A DNA stretch of 64,000 nt from Sphaerospermopsis kisseleviana NIES-73 (GCF_002368075.1 NZ_AP018314.1:3757862-3821861), one strand, 5' to 3'; shown: positions 7,908 to 17,146, numbered from the stretch's first letter. The notes: generated by a model from the letters alone, not told the origin. Program-made: numbers and translations.

Positions 7908-8114
7908 CTCACAGGGGTAGGTTTTTAATATTATCTGTTGAGGCAGGACTAGGAAGACAAGGAGGGAAAGTAGACAAGGAAGATTTTCTCCGCACAATAG
8001 TCTTTTTGTTACCAATATAATATGATTTTGTACGGTTTTCCTCCCTTGTCCACTGTCCTTCCTTGTCCCCCAAGTCTTGCCCTCACGACAATGTAAAATA
8101 CCTACCCTTGTGAG
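7908..8114. repeat. 207-bp inverted-repeat element (family II, copy 1)
   Basis: This lies in the 495-bp gap between the lipoprotein gene and folD. It starts CTCACAGGGGTAGGTTTTTA and ends with the near-complement TAAAATACCTACCCTTGTGA, giving imperfect terminal inverted repeats of about 20 bp. The interior is rich in GACAAGG/CCTTGTC. A diverged, longer copy in opposite orientation lies at 12016-12256. The rest of the gap is STRR sequence (aggcaag and ccccagt heptamers). No credible coding frame is present; the ORFs drawn across it are repeat-derived. Confidence 0.75.
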
Positions 8115-8156
8115 GTCCCCAGTCCCCAGTCCCCAGTCCCCAATAACTAATAACTA

Positions 8157-9041
8157 ATGACAATGGAAACAAAAACCGCAAAAATCCTTGATGGTAAAGC
8201 ATTAGCCGCTAAAATTCAGAAAGAATTAGCTACTACCATCGCAGAAGTACAACCAAAAATTGGCCGACCTCCAGGTTTAGCAGTATTAATGGTAGGAGAT
8301 AACCCCGCCTCAGCAGCTTATGTCAGCAACAAAGAAAAAGCTTGTGCTAAAGTGGGGATTGCTTCTTTTGGTAAACATTTTCCCACCCACACCAACCAAA
8401 CTGAACTAGAGGAAGTCATTGCAGAACTTAACCAAGATCAACGGGTAGATGGAATTTTAGTACAGTTACCCCTACCTAATCATTTGGATGCTATAAGTCT
8501 TTTACATAAAATCGCCCCAGATAAAGACGCTGATGGACTGCATCCAGTGAACTTAGGGCGTTTGGTGCGAACTGAGGCAGGTTTACGCAGTTGCACACCA
8601 GCGGGAGTAATGCGACTACTAGAAGAATATAAAATTCCCCTGGTGGGAAAAAAAGCAGTAGTAGTAGGACGTAGTATCTTAGTGGGTAAGCCAATGGCGT
8701 TAATGCTATTAGATGCTGATGCTACAGTTACCATTGCCCACTCCCGCACCCAAAACCTCACAACCATCACCCAAAACGCTGATATTCTCGTTGCAGCAGC
8801 AGGTATTCCCAGATTAATCACTGCTGACATGGTGAAACCAGGCGCTGTTGTGGTAGATGTGGGAATAAATCGCGTCACCGATAGCAGTGGTAAAAGTCGT
8901 TTAGTGGGCGATATTGATTTTGCGCCAACTGCTAATGTGGCAGAATATATTACCCCTGTTCCTGGTGGTATTGGTCCAATGACAGTCGCCATGTTACTGC
9001 AAAATACCGTCTCTAGCTATTTGCGGACAAACAGTAACTAA
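8157..9041 (+). CDS. folD: Bifunctional methylenetetrahydrofolate dehydrogenase/cyclohydrolase
   Basis: A 294-residue protein of usual FolD length. It interconverts 5,10-methylene-THF, 5,10-methenyl-THF and 10-formyl-THF in one-carbon metabolism, linked to the glycine cleavage genes further along. Visible landmarks: substrate-binding YVSNKEKAC with the catalytic Lys, [15 protein letters not shown], the NADP Rossmann segment [11 protein letters not shown] and the C-terminal [14 protein letters not shown]. It starts at the first ATG (8157); a second ATG lies two codons on. It is followed by STRR and crtE on the same strand, a common cyanobacterial order. Confidence 0.97.
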   Translation: MTMETKTAKILDGKALAAKIQKELATTIAEVQPKIGRPPGLAVLMVGDNPASAAYVSNKEKACAKVGIASFGKHFPTHTNQTELEEVIAELNQDQRVDGILVQLPLPNHLDAISLLHKIAPDKDADGLHPVNLGRLVRTEAGLRSCTPAGVMRLLEEYKIPLVGKKAVVVGRSILVGKPMALMLLDADATVTIAHSRTQNLTTITQNADILVAAAGIPRLITADMVKPGAVVVDVGINRVTDSSGKSRLVGDIDFAPTANVAEYITPVPGGIGPMTVAMLLQNTVSSYLRTNSN

Positions 9042-9069
9042 GCAAATTTCAGATTTATGGAATCTAACT

Positions 9070-9118
9070 AAAATCCAAAATCCAAAATCCAAAATCCAAA
9101 ATCCAAAATCCAAAATCC
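9070..9118. repeat. STRR: seven aaaatcc heptamers
   Basis: Seven perfect tandem units between folD and crtE. The same heptamer recurs in many gaps here and inside gcvP. Confidence 0.9.
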
Positions 9119-9195
9119 AGTGAGTGTTTCTGCTCCTCTACACCGTAAAATTGTCACACATATCACCATAAACCGAAAATTTTAGGAATTGAAGC

Positions 9196-10125
9196 ATGGT
9201 AGTAACAGATAACTTGCAAAAGACATCAGAACCAGCCAGGTTTAACCTCGCTGCCTATCTCAAAGAACGACAAAGGCTTTGTGAGACTGCTTTGGATCAA
9301 TCAATTCCTGTCGTTTATCCAGAAAAGATTTATGAAGCTATGCGCTACTCCCTCTTAGCAGGAGGTAAGCGTGTACGTCCTATCCTATGCCTTGCTACCT
9401 GTGAAATGATTGGTGGCAGCATTGAAATGGCCATGCCAACAGCTTGTGCTGTGGAAATGATCCACACCATGTCTCTAATTCATGATGACTTACCCGCAAT
9501 GGATAATGATGATTACCGTCGTGGTAAGTTGACAAATCATAAAGTCTACGGCGAAGATATCGCCATTTTAGCCGGGGATGGCTTGTTAGCATTGGCTTTT
9601 GAGTTCGTAGCCTCCCAAACCCCCGAAAATGTCCCTACACAAAGAACTTTACAAGTAATTGCCCGTCTCGGTAAGGCTTTAGGCGCTGCCGGTTTAGTTG
9701 GTGGTCAAGTGGTAGATTTAGAATCAGAAGGAAAATCAGATATTTCCCTAGAAACTTTGAATTTTATTCATAACCACAAAACCGCCGCCCTCTTAGAAGC
9801 TTGTGTAGTGTGTGGGGGAATAATTGCTGGCGCATCCCCAGAAGATGTACAAAAATTAACTCGTTATTCTCAAAATATTGGTCTAGCCTTCCAAATCATT
9901 GATGATATTCTGGATATAACCGCTACTCAAGAACAACTAGGTAAAACCGCAGGTAAAGACCTTACAGCACAAAAAGTTACCTATCCCAGCTTATGGGGAA
10001 TTGAAGAATCACGCGCTAAAGCACAACAGCTAGTTGAAGAAGCTTGTGCAGAACTAGAAAGTTTTGGTGAAAAAGCAGTACCCTTACAAGCGATCGCTCA
10101 CTTTATTATCAATCGCAATCACTAG
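9196..10125 (+). CDS. crtE: Geranylgeranyl (polyprenyl) diphosphate synthase
   Basis: The 309-residue enzyme makes GGPP for carotenoids, the chlorophyll phytyl tail and quinones. The first aspartate-rich motif is DDLPAMDND, with the two-residue insertion typical of bacterial/type II GGPP synthases; the second is DDILD near 238. The substrate-binding GGKRVRP and [10 protein letters not shown] segments are also present. It lies after folD and before the DUF212 gene, a conserved cyanobacterial neighbourhood. A HIP1 octamer lies within the last codons (10090 region). Confidence 0.95.
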   Translation: MVVTDNLQKTSEPARFNLAAYLKERQRLCETALDQSIPVVYPEKIYEAMRYSLLAGGKRVRPILCLATCEMIGGSIEMAMPTACAVEMIHTMSLIHDDLPAMDNDDYRRGKLTNHKVYGEDIAILAGDGLLALAFEFVASQTPENVPTQRTLQVIARLGKALGAAGLVGGQVVDLESEGKSDISLETLNFIHNHKTAALLEACVVCGGIIAGASPEDVQKLTRYSQNIGLAFQIIDDILDITATQEQLGKTAGKDLTAQKVTYPSLWGIEESRAKAQQLVEEACAELESFGEKAVPLQAIAHFIINRNH

Positions 10126-10130
10126 GGAGA

Positions 10131-10199
10131 ATTTTGGATTTTGGATTTTGGATTTTGGATTTTGGATTTTAGGATTTTAGGATTTTAGGATTTTGGATT
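10131..10199. repeat. STRR: attttgg/attttagg array in gap 10126-10471
   Basis: Five attttgg heptamers pass into 8-bp attttagg variants. The remaining 270 bp of the gap is AT-rich, with a further tgtcacc heptamer run near 10350. The only ORF drawn across it (TTG start, repeat-derived end) was rejected. No gene is seen. Confidence 0.85.
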
Positions 10200-10471
10200 G
10201 CACAATCCCAAATTTAAAATCACAACCACAAAACTGCCAAATTTTAGTTACAAAATCATCCACCACAATCATGTTATAGCGACAGTCAATGTTGTACTTC
10301 ATGAACAGATGATCAAACTTAAACACATACAGACTTTATACTCTGACACCTGTCACCTGTCACCTGTCACCTGTTATACTGCTAATGGCTGAAAGCTGAA
10401 GGCTGACTGCTAAAAAAACTGTTCCTCAACACACAAGTGCTGCTCTTATTCAATCACCTAACCAAAAAACC

Positions 10472-10927
10472 ATGCAGGACTTATGCGACATTTTCAACAA
10501 CCGGGTGCTACTGGTTGCACTTGTGGCTTGTTTTGTTGCTCAAGGATTAAAACTCATCGTTGAAGTCATCAAACATCAAAAAGTGGATCTGCGTGTCTTA
10601 GTGACTACCGGAGGTATGCCTAGCGCCCATTCAGCTTTAGTCACAGCTTTAGCCACAGGAGTTGGGCAAACTATCGGTTGGTCATCTCCAGATTTTGCTG
10701 TAGCTGCGGTATTTGCCATCATTGTTATGTACGATGCAGCTGGAGTTCGCCAAGCAGCAGGTAAGCAAGCTCGCATACTCAATCAAATGATTGATGAATT
10801 ATTTCATGAAAAACCAGACTTTTTCCAAGACCGTCTCAAAGAACTACTCGGACATACACCAGTTCAAGTCATAGCTGGTTCAGTTTTAGGTGTCACCATT
10901 TCCTGGTTAGCTAGAGCCGCTTATTAG
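10472..10927 (+). CDS. Divergent PAP2 family (DUF212) membrane protein
   Basis: A 151-residue integral membrane protein. It carries the family hallmark GGMPSAHSALVTALATGVG (a divergent phosphatase active-site-like motif), KQARILNQMIDEL and a C-terminal GHTPVQVIAGSVLGVTISWL. The family is related to acid phosphatase/PAP2 enzymes, but the biochemical role in cyanobacteria and plastids is not settled. It consistently follows crtE in cyanobacteria, as here. Its start at 10472 is the only ATG upstream of the first hydrophobic segment. Confidence 0.9.
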   Translation: MQDLCDIFNNRVLLVALVACFVAQGLKLIVEVIKHQKVDLRVLVTTGGMPSAHSALVTALATGVGQTIGWSSPDFAVAAVFAIIVMYDAAGVRQAAGKQARILNQMIDELFHEKPDFFQDRLKELLGHTPVQVIAGSVLGVTISWLARAAY

Positions 10928-10929
10928 TA

Positions 10930-11126
10930 AGGTGACAGGTGACAGTTGACAGTTGACAGTTGACAGTTGACAGTAAGAAGGGAAGAGAGAATAGGTAATT
11001 CATAATTCATAATTCATAATTCATAATTGGTAATTGGTAATTGGTAATTGGTAATTGGTAATATTATTCCCAATCACCAGTCCCCAGTCCCCAGTCCCCA
11101 ATCACCAGTCCCCAATCACCAATCAC
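10930..11126. repeat. Mixed STRR block between convergent genes
   Basis: Successive heptamer types are ggtgaca, agttgac, aattcat, ggtaatt and ccccagt/caccagt. The block ends inside the 3' end of the minus-strand SPOR-like gene, whose TGA stop (11123-11125) is part of the repeat. No separate gene was called. Confidence 0.85.
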
Positions 11127-11815
11127 CTTACTGTGACAACTGAACGCAGTAACATGACTTTTCTACCATCTGCTAACAGGGCAAAAAAACCATTCTCCGT
11201 CAGTTTTTGCAATGTCCTGTATGCCTCTGTTTGGTTGGTAGTATAAACAGCCAGTAGATAGGGGCGTTGTCCATAGGAAACTAAACCAACACTACCTCCT
11301 ACCGTTCTTTGTACATTTTTGGCTAGTTCCGGGCGGTTGAAATAATCTACCAACACAGCAAAACCTTCTCCCAAAACTCTGGGATTATAACTAACTGTCT
11401 GATTTGGTAGAGTTGCTGATGGGATTATTGCTGGTGTTACCGTTGCTGTTGTTGGTGCTGTTGGTGCTGTTGCTGCTGTTGGTCGAGTCGTAATAATAGC
11501 AGACAAGCCAACAACGTTGTTAACATATCTTGCCCAACGGTTAGCATCTTCAATCTTGTTAAAACCACCAACTCGCGTTACTGTTTCATTCAGATATTTA
11601 CAAGTAACAGTTTTTAGGTCAGATGGTAAGGCACTACGTAACTGCTGTTGATTATTAACCGTAGGACTAACAACCAACAACAGATACTCCCCCGCACTGG
11701 GAGGTTGACAGGCAGGAATGGTTTGTTGGGATAAAACAGGACTAATACCAGTAATTATTGGAGCTACTGCTAATAATAAAGCACTTGGTAAATAATGAAC
11801 TTTTGGTAAAAACAT
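11123..11815 (-). CDS. Secreted SPOR-like protein of unknown function
   Basis: This 230-residue protein has an N-terminal signal peptide (LPSALLLAVAPIITGISPVL, cleavage near SQQ). An N-terminal module (YLLLVVSPTVNNQQQLRSAL and WARYVNNVVGLSAIITT) and a C-terminal module (GFAVLVDYFNRPELAKNVQR, then YLLAVYTTNQTEAYRTLQKL and FFALLADGRKVML) both resemble SPOR-type peptidoglycan-binding repeats. They are joined by an Ala/Thr/Pro linker (about 110-140). Inferred location: periplasm or cell wall. The last residues VTVR and the stop adjoin or overlap heptamer repeats. A related C-terminal module occurs in the beta-helix protein at 24.3-26 kb. Confidence 0.6.
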   Translation of the reverse strand: MFLPKVHYLPSALLLAVAPIITGISPVLSQQTIPACQPPSAGEYLLLVVSPTVNNQQQLRSALPSDLKTVTCKYLNETVTRVGGFNKIEDANRWARYVNNVVGLSAIITTRPTAATAPTAPTTATVTPAIIPSATLPNQTVSYNPRVLGEGFAVLVDYFNRPELAKNVQRTVGGSVGLVSYGQRPYLLAVYTTNQTEAYRTLQKLTENGFFALLADGRKVMLLRSVVTVR

Positions 11816-11940
11816 TTGGTGTATACCTAGTATTGTATAATTTATAACTTATTTCAGGAAATAGGAAATAGGAAATAGGGAATAGGGAATAGAGAACAAA
11901 AGGCAAAAGTTAATATTCTTCCCCAGCCTTTCCTGCCTTT

Positions 11941-12017
11941 CCTGCCTCCTGCCTCCTGCCTCCTGCCTCCTGCCTCCTGCCTCCTGCCTCCTGCCTCCTG
12001 CCTCCTGCCTCCTGCCT
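11941..12017. repeat. STRR: eleven cctgcct heptamers
   Basis: Eleven perfect tandem units that run directly into the family II inverted-repeat element at 12016. With that element, they fill most of the gap 11816-12278. No gene is seen there. Confidence 0.92.
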
Positions 12018-12256
12018 CACAAGGGTTAGGTATTTTACATTGTCGTCAGGGCAAGACTTGGTGGACAAGGTGGACAAGGTGACAAGGGAGGAAAACAGTA
12101 CAAATTATGTACTTTTAGTCACAAAAATAGTCCGTCAAAAAACCATTGTCCGTATAAAATCTTCCTTGTCCATCCCTTCGACTACGCTCAGGACAAGCCT
12201 TCCTTGTCTTCCTGGTCTTGCCTTCACAGATCATATTAAAAACCTACCCCTGTGAG
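12016..12256. repeat. 241-bp inverted-repeat element (family II, copy 2)
   Basis: This is the reverse-orientation relative of 7908-8114. It begins CTCACAAGGGTTAGGTATTT and ends AAACCTACCCCTGTGAG. The interior shares the GTCGTCAGGGCAAGACTTGG, ACAAGG and GGAAGATTTT-like blocks but has an extra insertion carrying CCCTTCGACTACGCTCAGG, itself a dispersed repeat. No coding capacity was accepted. Confidence 0.75.
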
Positions 12257-12278
12257 ATGCCTCCCGCCCCTGCCTTCA

Positions 12279-12608
12279 TTAAGACACAGTTGTTAAAGAT
12301 GCCAAAGGATTAGGAATTGTTGCCGAAGGAGCTGGAAATTCTCCAGTGATGACATACTCTAAACGTAATTTTAACCAAGTAATAAATTGAGAATTGGTAG
12401 AAATAATTGCTACCGGAGGTTTAGGACATTTAGCTTTATTTGCTGCCATTTCCGGTGCTTCCAGGAAAGCTGGGTTTTTCACTAACCAAAAATCTATTTC
12501 TTTTTCTTGTTCGTGGTAGTTACGGGTACGTTCTTTGAGAACTTCCTCTAGAGGTTCTTCTTCTAGTAAAAAGTGTTGACTAGCTAAAACGTAATAGTAT
12601 GTTGTCAT
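12279..12608 (-). CDS. ycf54: Ycf54-like factor of the Mg-protoporphyrin IX monomethyl ester cyclase
   Basis: A 109-residue protein from MTTYYYVLASQHFLLEEEPL. An ATG two codons upstream exists, but an AAGGA ribosome site is best placed for this start. Conserved stretches VAIISTNSQFITWLKLRLEY and the family ending VITGEFPAP...PNPLASL match Ycf54 (Synechocystis Slr1780). Known role: it is required for assembly or activity of the oxidative cyclase (AcsF/ChlE) that forms ring E of chlorophyll. It is soluble and lies downstream of the SnoaL-like gene on the same strand. Confidence 0.88.
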   Translation of the reverse strand: MTTYYYVLASQHFLLEEEPLEEVLKERTRNYHEQEKEIDFWLVKNPAFLEAPEMAANKAKCPKPPVAIISTNSQFITWLKLRLEYVITGEFPAPSATIPNPLASLTTVS

Positions 12609-12640
12609 TTTCATCCTTGAGTCACTATCTAATAATTTAT

Positions 12641-12666
12641 AGGGTACAGCAGCAACACTGTACCCT
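12641..12666 (-). terminator. Hairpin between SnoaL-like gene and ycf54
   Basis: A perfect 9-bp stem, AGGGTACAG with CTGTACCCT, around an 8-nt loop, 6 bp after the stop of the SnoaL-like gene. No long T-run follows, so it could be an attenuating or RNA-stabilising hairpin rather than a full terminator. Confidence 0.5.
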
Positions 12667-12672
12667 AATAGA

Positions 12673-13401
12673 TTAACTTTTCTTCACGCCCTTGAACCAA
12701 GAACCGAAAGGACAACCACTACTCTTATTTTCACTATTGGCAGCATTTTCCATTTTGCCACCTGCTGTCAATTTCTCTAAAAACAGGTTGTTGTCAAAAT
12801 AGTGTTCCAAAGAGATAATCTTCAAATCATCGGTAACACGAGCTACACTGATACCGACAATTTCTACTGTTTCCCCTGTGGGTGCAAAGTCTTTATATGG
12901 ACCGCGAAAATGTCCCCAGTGTCTCCACTTAAATGTAACCACTGGTGGACCTGAGTAAACTTCAAGCAGTTCCCAAGGAAAACCTTGAGGAAAGGTACTA
13001 TGAAAAAGTTTCGCTGATGATTCAAAAGTTTCTTCTGAAGCTTTGTAATGTTCAGAATCAGCCATAAATGTGTTATAAGTACCCTGGGTGTATACATCTG
13101 TGGCTGTAAACTCTTGTCCCCCATTTGTACTGACGCGAAACTTATCCTGCACAACAGCTAACCACTGTTTAGGATTACTCTTAAAAGATACCTCCATTTC
13201 AAAGGTTCTCACTAAATTCTGTACAATAGCTTCTAGTGAACCTTCTGCGTGATTACAGGTACTTTCTTTGGCTAGATTTTCTTTAGAACGGGTATAATCT
13301 GGGGGTGTCTGATAGCGCCATTCGGCCTGTTTACTGTATTCAATTACAGTATCTCTATTTTGTACCCAAAGAGGTAGGTTGTTAGGCTGTGTGGAAGTCA
13401 T
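12673..13401 (-). CDS. SnoaL/NTF2-fold ester-cyclase-like protein
   Basis: A 242-residue protein. The core at about 60-215 follows the SnoaL-like (NTF2) pattern: an N-terminal helix (SLEAIVQNLVRTFEMEV), a middle WELLEVYSGPPVVTFKWRHW segment, then FAPTGETVEIVGISVARVTD and ISLEHYFDNNLFLEKL. Such folds include polyketide cyclases, but no product pathway is nearby, so enzymatic activity is uncertain. The Cys/Gly tail (SSGCPFGSWFKGVKKS) is extra. Upstream of ycf54 on the same strand, with a hairpin between them. Confidence 0.65.
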   Translation of the reverse strand: MTSTQPNNLPLWVQNRDTVIEYSKQAEWRYQTPPDYTRSKENLAKESTCNHAEGSLEAIVQNLVRTFEMEVSFKSNPKQWLAVVQDKFRVSTNGGQEFTATDVYTQGTYNTFMADSEHYKASEETFESSAKLFHSTFPQGFPWELLEVYSGPPVVTFKWRHWGHFRGPYKDFAPTGETVEIVGISVARVTDDLKIISLEHYFDNNLFLEKLTAGGKMENAANSENKSSGCPFGSWFKGVKKS

Positions 13402-13480
13402 AAAAGTTTTACGTTACCAATGTGACTCTAATTTTTCAGGATTACGCAGCTACAACCCCTCTTGTGAAAGGATATCAAGG

Positions 13481-13620
13481 AGTCAGGAGTCAGGAGTCAG
13501 GAGAATTTTAGATTTTAGATTTTAGATTTTAGATTTTAGATTGGATTCATGAAATACAATCCAAAATCCAAAATCCAAAATCCAAAATCCAAAATTGTAT
13601 CCCCAATCACCAGTCACCAG
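13481..13620. repeat. STRR block (ggagtca, agatttt, ccaaaat, caccagt)
   Basis: Four successive heptamer types fill most of the gap between the SnoaL-like gene and pdxJ and abut the pdxJ stop codon at 13621-13623. Confidence 0.85.
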
Positions 13621-14343
13621 TCACCAGTCCCCAGTCATTGCTTGTTTCATCTCTCGTACTGCTCTTTCCATTCCTACCAAGGCAGCCCGACTGATGATAG
13701 TATGGCCAATATTGAGTTCTTCCATACCTGGAAGCGCCGCTACTGGGTAAACGTTCCAGTATGTGAGTCCGTGACCGGCATTGACTCGCAAACCTGCTTT
13801 TATAGCTTGTTCGCATCCTTTGGCTAATAAGCCTAATTCATGCTGGCTAGTTGTTTCATCTTTAGCTTCAGCATATTTTCCGGTATGCAGTTCAATAAAC
13901 TTCGCTTGCACCTTGACAGAAGCTTCGATTTGTGCAGGTTCGGCATCAATAAACAAACTCACGGGAATGCCAGCATTTTGCAATTTATCAACTATATCCC
14001 CTATTCTAGCAATTTGTCCGACAATATCTAAACCCCCTTCTGTGGTGATTTCTTCTCTTTTTTCGGGAACTAATGTTACATAATCAGGTTTGATATCCAG
14101 GGCGATCGCTAACATTTCATCAGTGGCAGCCATTTCTAAGTTTAAGTGGGTTCTTACTGTTTGTCGCAATAACCGCACATCTCGATCTTGAATATGTCTT
14201 CTGTCTTCCCGCAAATGGGCGGTAATGCCATCAGCACCGGCTAATTCTGCTAATACTGCTGCGGCGATGGGATCTGGTTCTACTGTCCTTCTGGCTTGGC
14301 GGATGGTAGCTATATGATCAATGTTTACACCGAGTGTAGGCAC
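13621..14343 (-). CDS. pdxJ: Pyridoxine 5'-phosphate synthase
   Basis: A 240-residue TIM-barrel enzyme condensing 1-deoxyxylulose 5-phosphate with 3-amino-2-oxopropyl phosphate to form PNP (vitamin B6). Landmarks: [18 protein letters not shown] at the N-terminus, [25 protein letters not shown], and the C-terminal [12 protein letters not shown] and [16 protein letters not shown]. The very end, MTGDW, is encoded by the neighbouring gactggg-type heptamer repeats, which also supply the stop. Confidence 0.96.
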   Translation of the reverse strand: MPTLGVNIDHIATIRQARRTVEPDPIAAAVLAELAGADGITAHLREDRRHIQDRDVRLLRQTVRTHLNLEMAATDEMLAIALDIKPDYVTLVPEKREEITTEGGLDIVGQIARIGDIVDKLQNAGIPVSLFIDAEPAQIEASVKVQAKFIELHTGKYAEAKDETTSQHELGLLAKGCEQAIKAGLRVNAGHGLTYWNVYPVAALPGMEELNIGHTIISRAALVGMERAVREMKQAMTGDW

Positions 14344-14520
14344 GCCTGTGTTTCTCCTGGTTCACTGTGTTTTAGATTTTGATTTTAACTAATTTAGGAG
14401 ATGTGAGCAGGTTGGTGTTAAAAATTTTGGTTATGATTAGGTAAGGAGCAAGAGGAGAGCCATAAATAATTACAAATTATCAATTATCAATTATCAATTA
14501 TCAATTATTAAAGAGGTAAT

Positions 14521-15162
14521 ATGTTGTTAGAATTGCAACAAATTATTGTTCATCCAGGCCAACAAATGTTACTCAAAGATATTAGTTGGCAGCAACTAGA
14601 AAATATTTTAGAAGAAATGGGGGAAAAGCGTGCTGCACGTATTTCCTATAGCAATGGATGGTTAGAAATTATGGTGCCTTTACCTGAACATGAAAAAGAT
14701 AAAGAAATTGTTGGTGATTTGGTGAAAATCTTGTTAGAAATACTGAATGTTGATTTTGAACCCTTTGGTTCTACAACTCTGAAAAATGAGAGAATGAGGC
14801 AAGCCGTAGAACCAGATACCAGTTTTTACATTCAAAATCAAGCCGCTGTAATTGGTAAAAATCGAATTGATTTAAATATAGATCCACCACCAGATTTAGC
14901 TATTGAAATTGATATTACTTCTCGGACTCAATTTGAAAATTATCAAATTTTGGGAGTTCCTGAACTTTGGCGATATAAAAAACAAGGTTTAGAAATTTTC
15001 TTGTTACAGGATGGGAAATATGTAAAATCTCCATCTAGTCCTAATTTTCCTCATATTCCCATTGTGGATTTAGTTAATGAGTATGTACAGCAGTGTTTAA
15101 CTATTGGCAGAAGTCAGGCAATGCGAAATTTTAGGAGTTGGGTGCAGGAGAATTTACAGTAA
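14521..15162 (+). CDS. Uma2 family (DUF820) PD-(D/E)xK endonuclease-like protein
   Basis: A 213-residue protein of the family massively expanded in cyanobacteria. The restriction-endonuclease-like core is visible: VEPDTSFYI, PDLAIEIDITSRTQ (acidic catalytic residues) and GVPELWRYKKQGLEIFLL. A strong GAGG ribosome site lies 6 bp before the ATG. Members have been thought of as nucleases or transposon-derived genes, but most have no known role. It is preceded by an aattatc STRR array (14468-14508) and stands alone. Confidence 0.9.
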   Translation: MLLELQQIIVHPGQQMLLKDISWQQLENILEEMGEKRAARISYSNGWLEIMVPLPEHEKDKEIVGDLVKILLEILNVDFEPFGSTTLKNERMRQAVEPDTSFYIQNQAAVIGKNRIDLNIDPPPDLAIEIDITSRTQFENYQILGVPELWRYKKQGLEIFLLQDGKYVKSPSSPNFPHIPIVDLVNEYVQQCLTIGRSQAMRNFRSWVQENLQ

Positions 15163-15323
15163 AAGGTTGCTTAAATATAGCACTCCCTGAACAGTTACTT
15201 TTATGGCAAGTATTCAGCTATCAGTAATCAGTAATCAGCCAAGAGTAGCAATAGCAAGGATGCAGAAGTGTTAATTTCAGGAATGTTATCTGCATCTGTT
15301 TTTTCATTCCTTGGATTTCACTA

Positions 15324-15370
15324 TTTCAGGTACATAGCTGATGGCTGACTGCTGACGACTGAATGCTTAC
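15324..15370. repeat. 47-bp dispersed repeat, copy 1 (gap 15163-15681)
   Basis: Sequence beginning TTTCAGGTACATAGCTGATG and ending GAATGCTTAC recurs with few changes at 39372-39418. The rest of this 520-bp gap is AT-rich with scattered heptamers (cagtaat, aaaagtc) and a HIP1 site near 15392. No gene is seen. Confidence 0.75.
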
Positions 15371-15681
15371 CTTTTATGTTGTCCCAAATGAGCGATCGCC
15401 AGCATTGCCTACATAATTTTTTTAAAAAATAGTATGAATCAATACAAAATATTGCCAGAATTTTTAATCAAGATCGGAGAATACCGTGATGACTATTAAC
15501 ATAAATTAGGAGATAATCTTCTGCACAAGGTAAGAATTCAAAAGTCAAAAGTCAGAATTTTTGATTAATTGCTTGATGAGCAAATAAGTATTTTTGGCGT
15601 AATTGTTAAAAAGCTGACTGCTGATGTTTGAATACTTACTGCACAAGTAACTGGCAATATCAACTTACCTATCTCAACTGC

Positions 15682-16152
15682 ATGGATTCTTTATCTATCA
15701 ATTCTTTACTGGAAGACTTGAAAAATCCTGATGCTTTAGTTCGTGAGCAAGCAACTCGCAAAATTTGGCGCTTCTGGTTTCAGCAAAAGGGTATATATGG
15801 GCTAGAAAAGATTGATTATAGTCAAAAACTAATGGATGCTGGGGAAACAGCCAAAGCTGAAGCAGTTTTAACAGAACTTATTAAAACACAACCAGATTTT
15901 GCTGAAGCTTGGAATAGACGCGCTTTTTTATATTACAGCATAGGCAATTATCAAAAATCTCTAGCTGACTGTCAAATGGTTGTGCAGCTAAATCCAGTAC
16001 ACTTTGGCGCACTTCATGGTATGGGTTTGTGTTACGCAGCAATAGGAAAGTATGGTGAAGCTATTGAAGCTTTTCAAAAAGCGTTGAAAATTCAACCTTA
16101 TTCCTTGGTTAACCAGAAATTGATTCTTGAATGTACTCTTAAACTCAGTTAA
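15682..16152 (+). CDS. Tetratricopeptide repeat protein
   Basis: From the ATG at 15682 (MDSLSINSLLEDL) the product is 156 residues; an upstream in-frame TTG would add 18 unrelated residues and is unlikely. The N-terminal 40 residues contain a HEAT-like LVREQATRKIWRFWFQQKG. Residues 55-150 are about three TPRs (AEAWNRRAFLYYSIGNYQKS, LHGMGLCYAAIGKYGEAIEA). There is no signal peptide. It is likely a protein-interaction adaptor; partners are unknown. Confidence 0.85.
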   Translation: MDSLSINSLLEDLKNPDALVREQATRKIWRFWFQQKGIYGLEKIDYSQKLMDAGETAKAEAVLTELIKTQPDFAEAWNRRAFLYYSIGNYQKSLADCQMVVQLNPVHFGALHGMGLCYAAIGKYGEAIEAFQKALKIQPYSLVNQKLILECTLKLS

Positions 16153-16227
16153 ACATGAAATTTCCAGGAGTCAGGAGTTGTAGGGGCGAAGTAGGGGCGA
16201 AGCCTGCCTGTCGGCAGACAGGCATTC

Positions 16228-16398
16228 GGAAAATAGCCTTAAACAAAAATTGATAATTTATCGCCCGAATGCTTCGCCCTTACAGGAAAATAGCCTTAAA
16301 CAAAAATTGATAATTTATCGCCCGAATGCTTCGCCCTTACAGGAAAATAACCTGTGATAAAAATTGATAATTTATCGCCTGAATGCTTCGCCCTTACA
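16228..16398. repeat. Three tandem 57-bp repeats
   Basis: Copies at 16228-16284, 16285-16341 and 16342-16398. The first two are identical and the third has a few substitutions. Each contains AAAATTGATAATTTATCGCC and ATGCTTCGCCCTTACA. A gtaggggcgaag motif and an inverted repeat (GCCTGTCTGCCGACAGGC on the minus strand) precede it. It lies between the TPR gene and cytM, in the gap 16153-16523, with no gene. Confidence 0.92.
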
Positions 16399-16523
16399 GG
16401 AGTCAGGAGTAAAACCCTCTTTTAGTGGTAGTTTTATTATCCATTGATTTTCTGGTCAGCCTGTCAAAATCTATAACAACATATAAAAACATAAAATAAC
16501 ACTTTTCCCTATTTCCTGTTCCC

Positions 16524-16898
16524 TTAAAGACCTTCTAAATAACTTAAAAGGTCTGCCATTTCTTGGGCGCTGGGCTGGAATTTGGGCATGGGAGGAGTTT
16601 CACCGCTAATAACTTGATGAATCAATCCATATTGAGATTTGCGTTTCGAGACAGCTTGTAAGCTCGGTCCAACGAGTCCATGAGCTTCCCAACCATGACA
16701 CCCAGCGCAGTTGGTTTGAAAGATAGCCTTTCCCTGTACTGGGTTGCCTGTCAGTGATAAAACATTTTTGACGTAAGGATCAGAGGTTTGAACTATCTGA
16801 ACACCAAAAATAGTTACGGGTATGGCTATGAGTATGGCCAAAACCGACAAAGTGATCCACTGACTCCAAGTTTCAGTTTTGATAAGCTGGTTATTCAA
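16524..16898 (-). CDS. cytM: Membrane-anchored c-type cytochrome, cytochrome cM-like
   Basis: A 124-residue protein. An uncleaved N-terminal signal anchor (WITLSVLAILIAIPVTIFGV) precedes a single small cytochrome c domain with haem-binding CAGCH and likely axial Met in PPMPKF. The closing sequence MADLLSYLEGL and overall length fit cytochrome cM, a cyanobacterial thylakoid/plasma-membrane electron-transfer protein whose role in respiration or photosynthesis regulation is still debated. It is divergent from petG. Confidence 0.8.
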   Translation of the reverse strand: MNNQLIKTETWSQWITLSVLAILIAIPVTIFGVQIVQTSDPYVKNVLSLTGNPVQGKAIFQTNCAGCHGWEAHGLVGPSLQAVSKRKSQYGLIHQVISGETPPMPKFQPSAQEMADLLSYLEGL

Positions 16899-17140
16899 GA
16901 GTTTGCTTTTACAGTCTAGGTGTACGAAAAACTGTAAGCATTCAGCTATCAGTGTTCAGCAGTCAGCTTTTTAACGGTTAAACTAATAATCACTATTTGA
17001 GTAACCGCTAGATGAGCAAATCTTCTGACTCCTGAATCCTGACTTCTGAATTCTTACAAAAAAATATTTCATCTTCTACACATAGCTTAAAATTTCTTGA
17101 TTCTACCTGCAACCACAGATGAAAATTTTTAGATAGTATT

Positions 17141-17146
17141 TATAAT
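17141..17146 (+). promoter_or_regulatory. Possible -10 box upstream of petG
   Basis: A perfect TATAAT lies about 94 bp before the petG start. No convincing -35 hexamer is at 16-18 bp, so this is only a candidate. The rest of the gap 16899-17239 is AT-rich without repeats other than a short heptamer patch near 16935. Confidence 0.3.

Noticed and set aside
7791..8020. Two opposing ORFs of about 70 codons
   Set aside because: Both are translations of heptamer arrays and the family II inverted-repeat element.
10198..10392. 64-codon ORF with TTG start
   Set aside because: Its start and end lie in STRR sequence; no ribosome site or recognisable domain.
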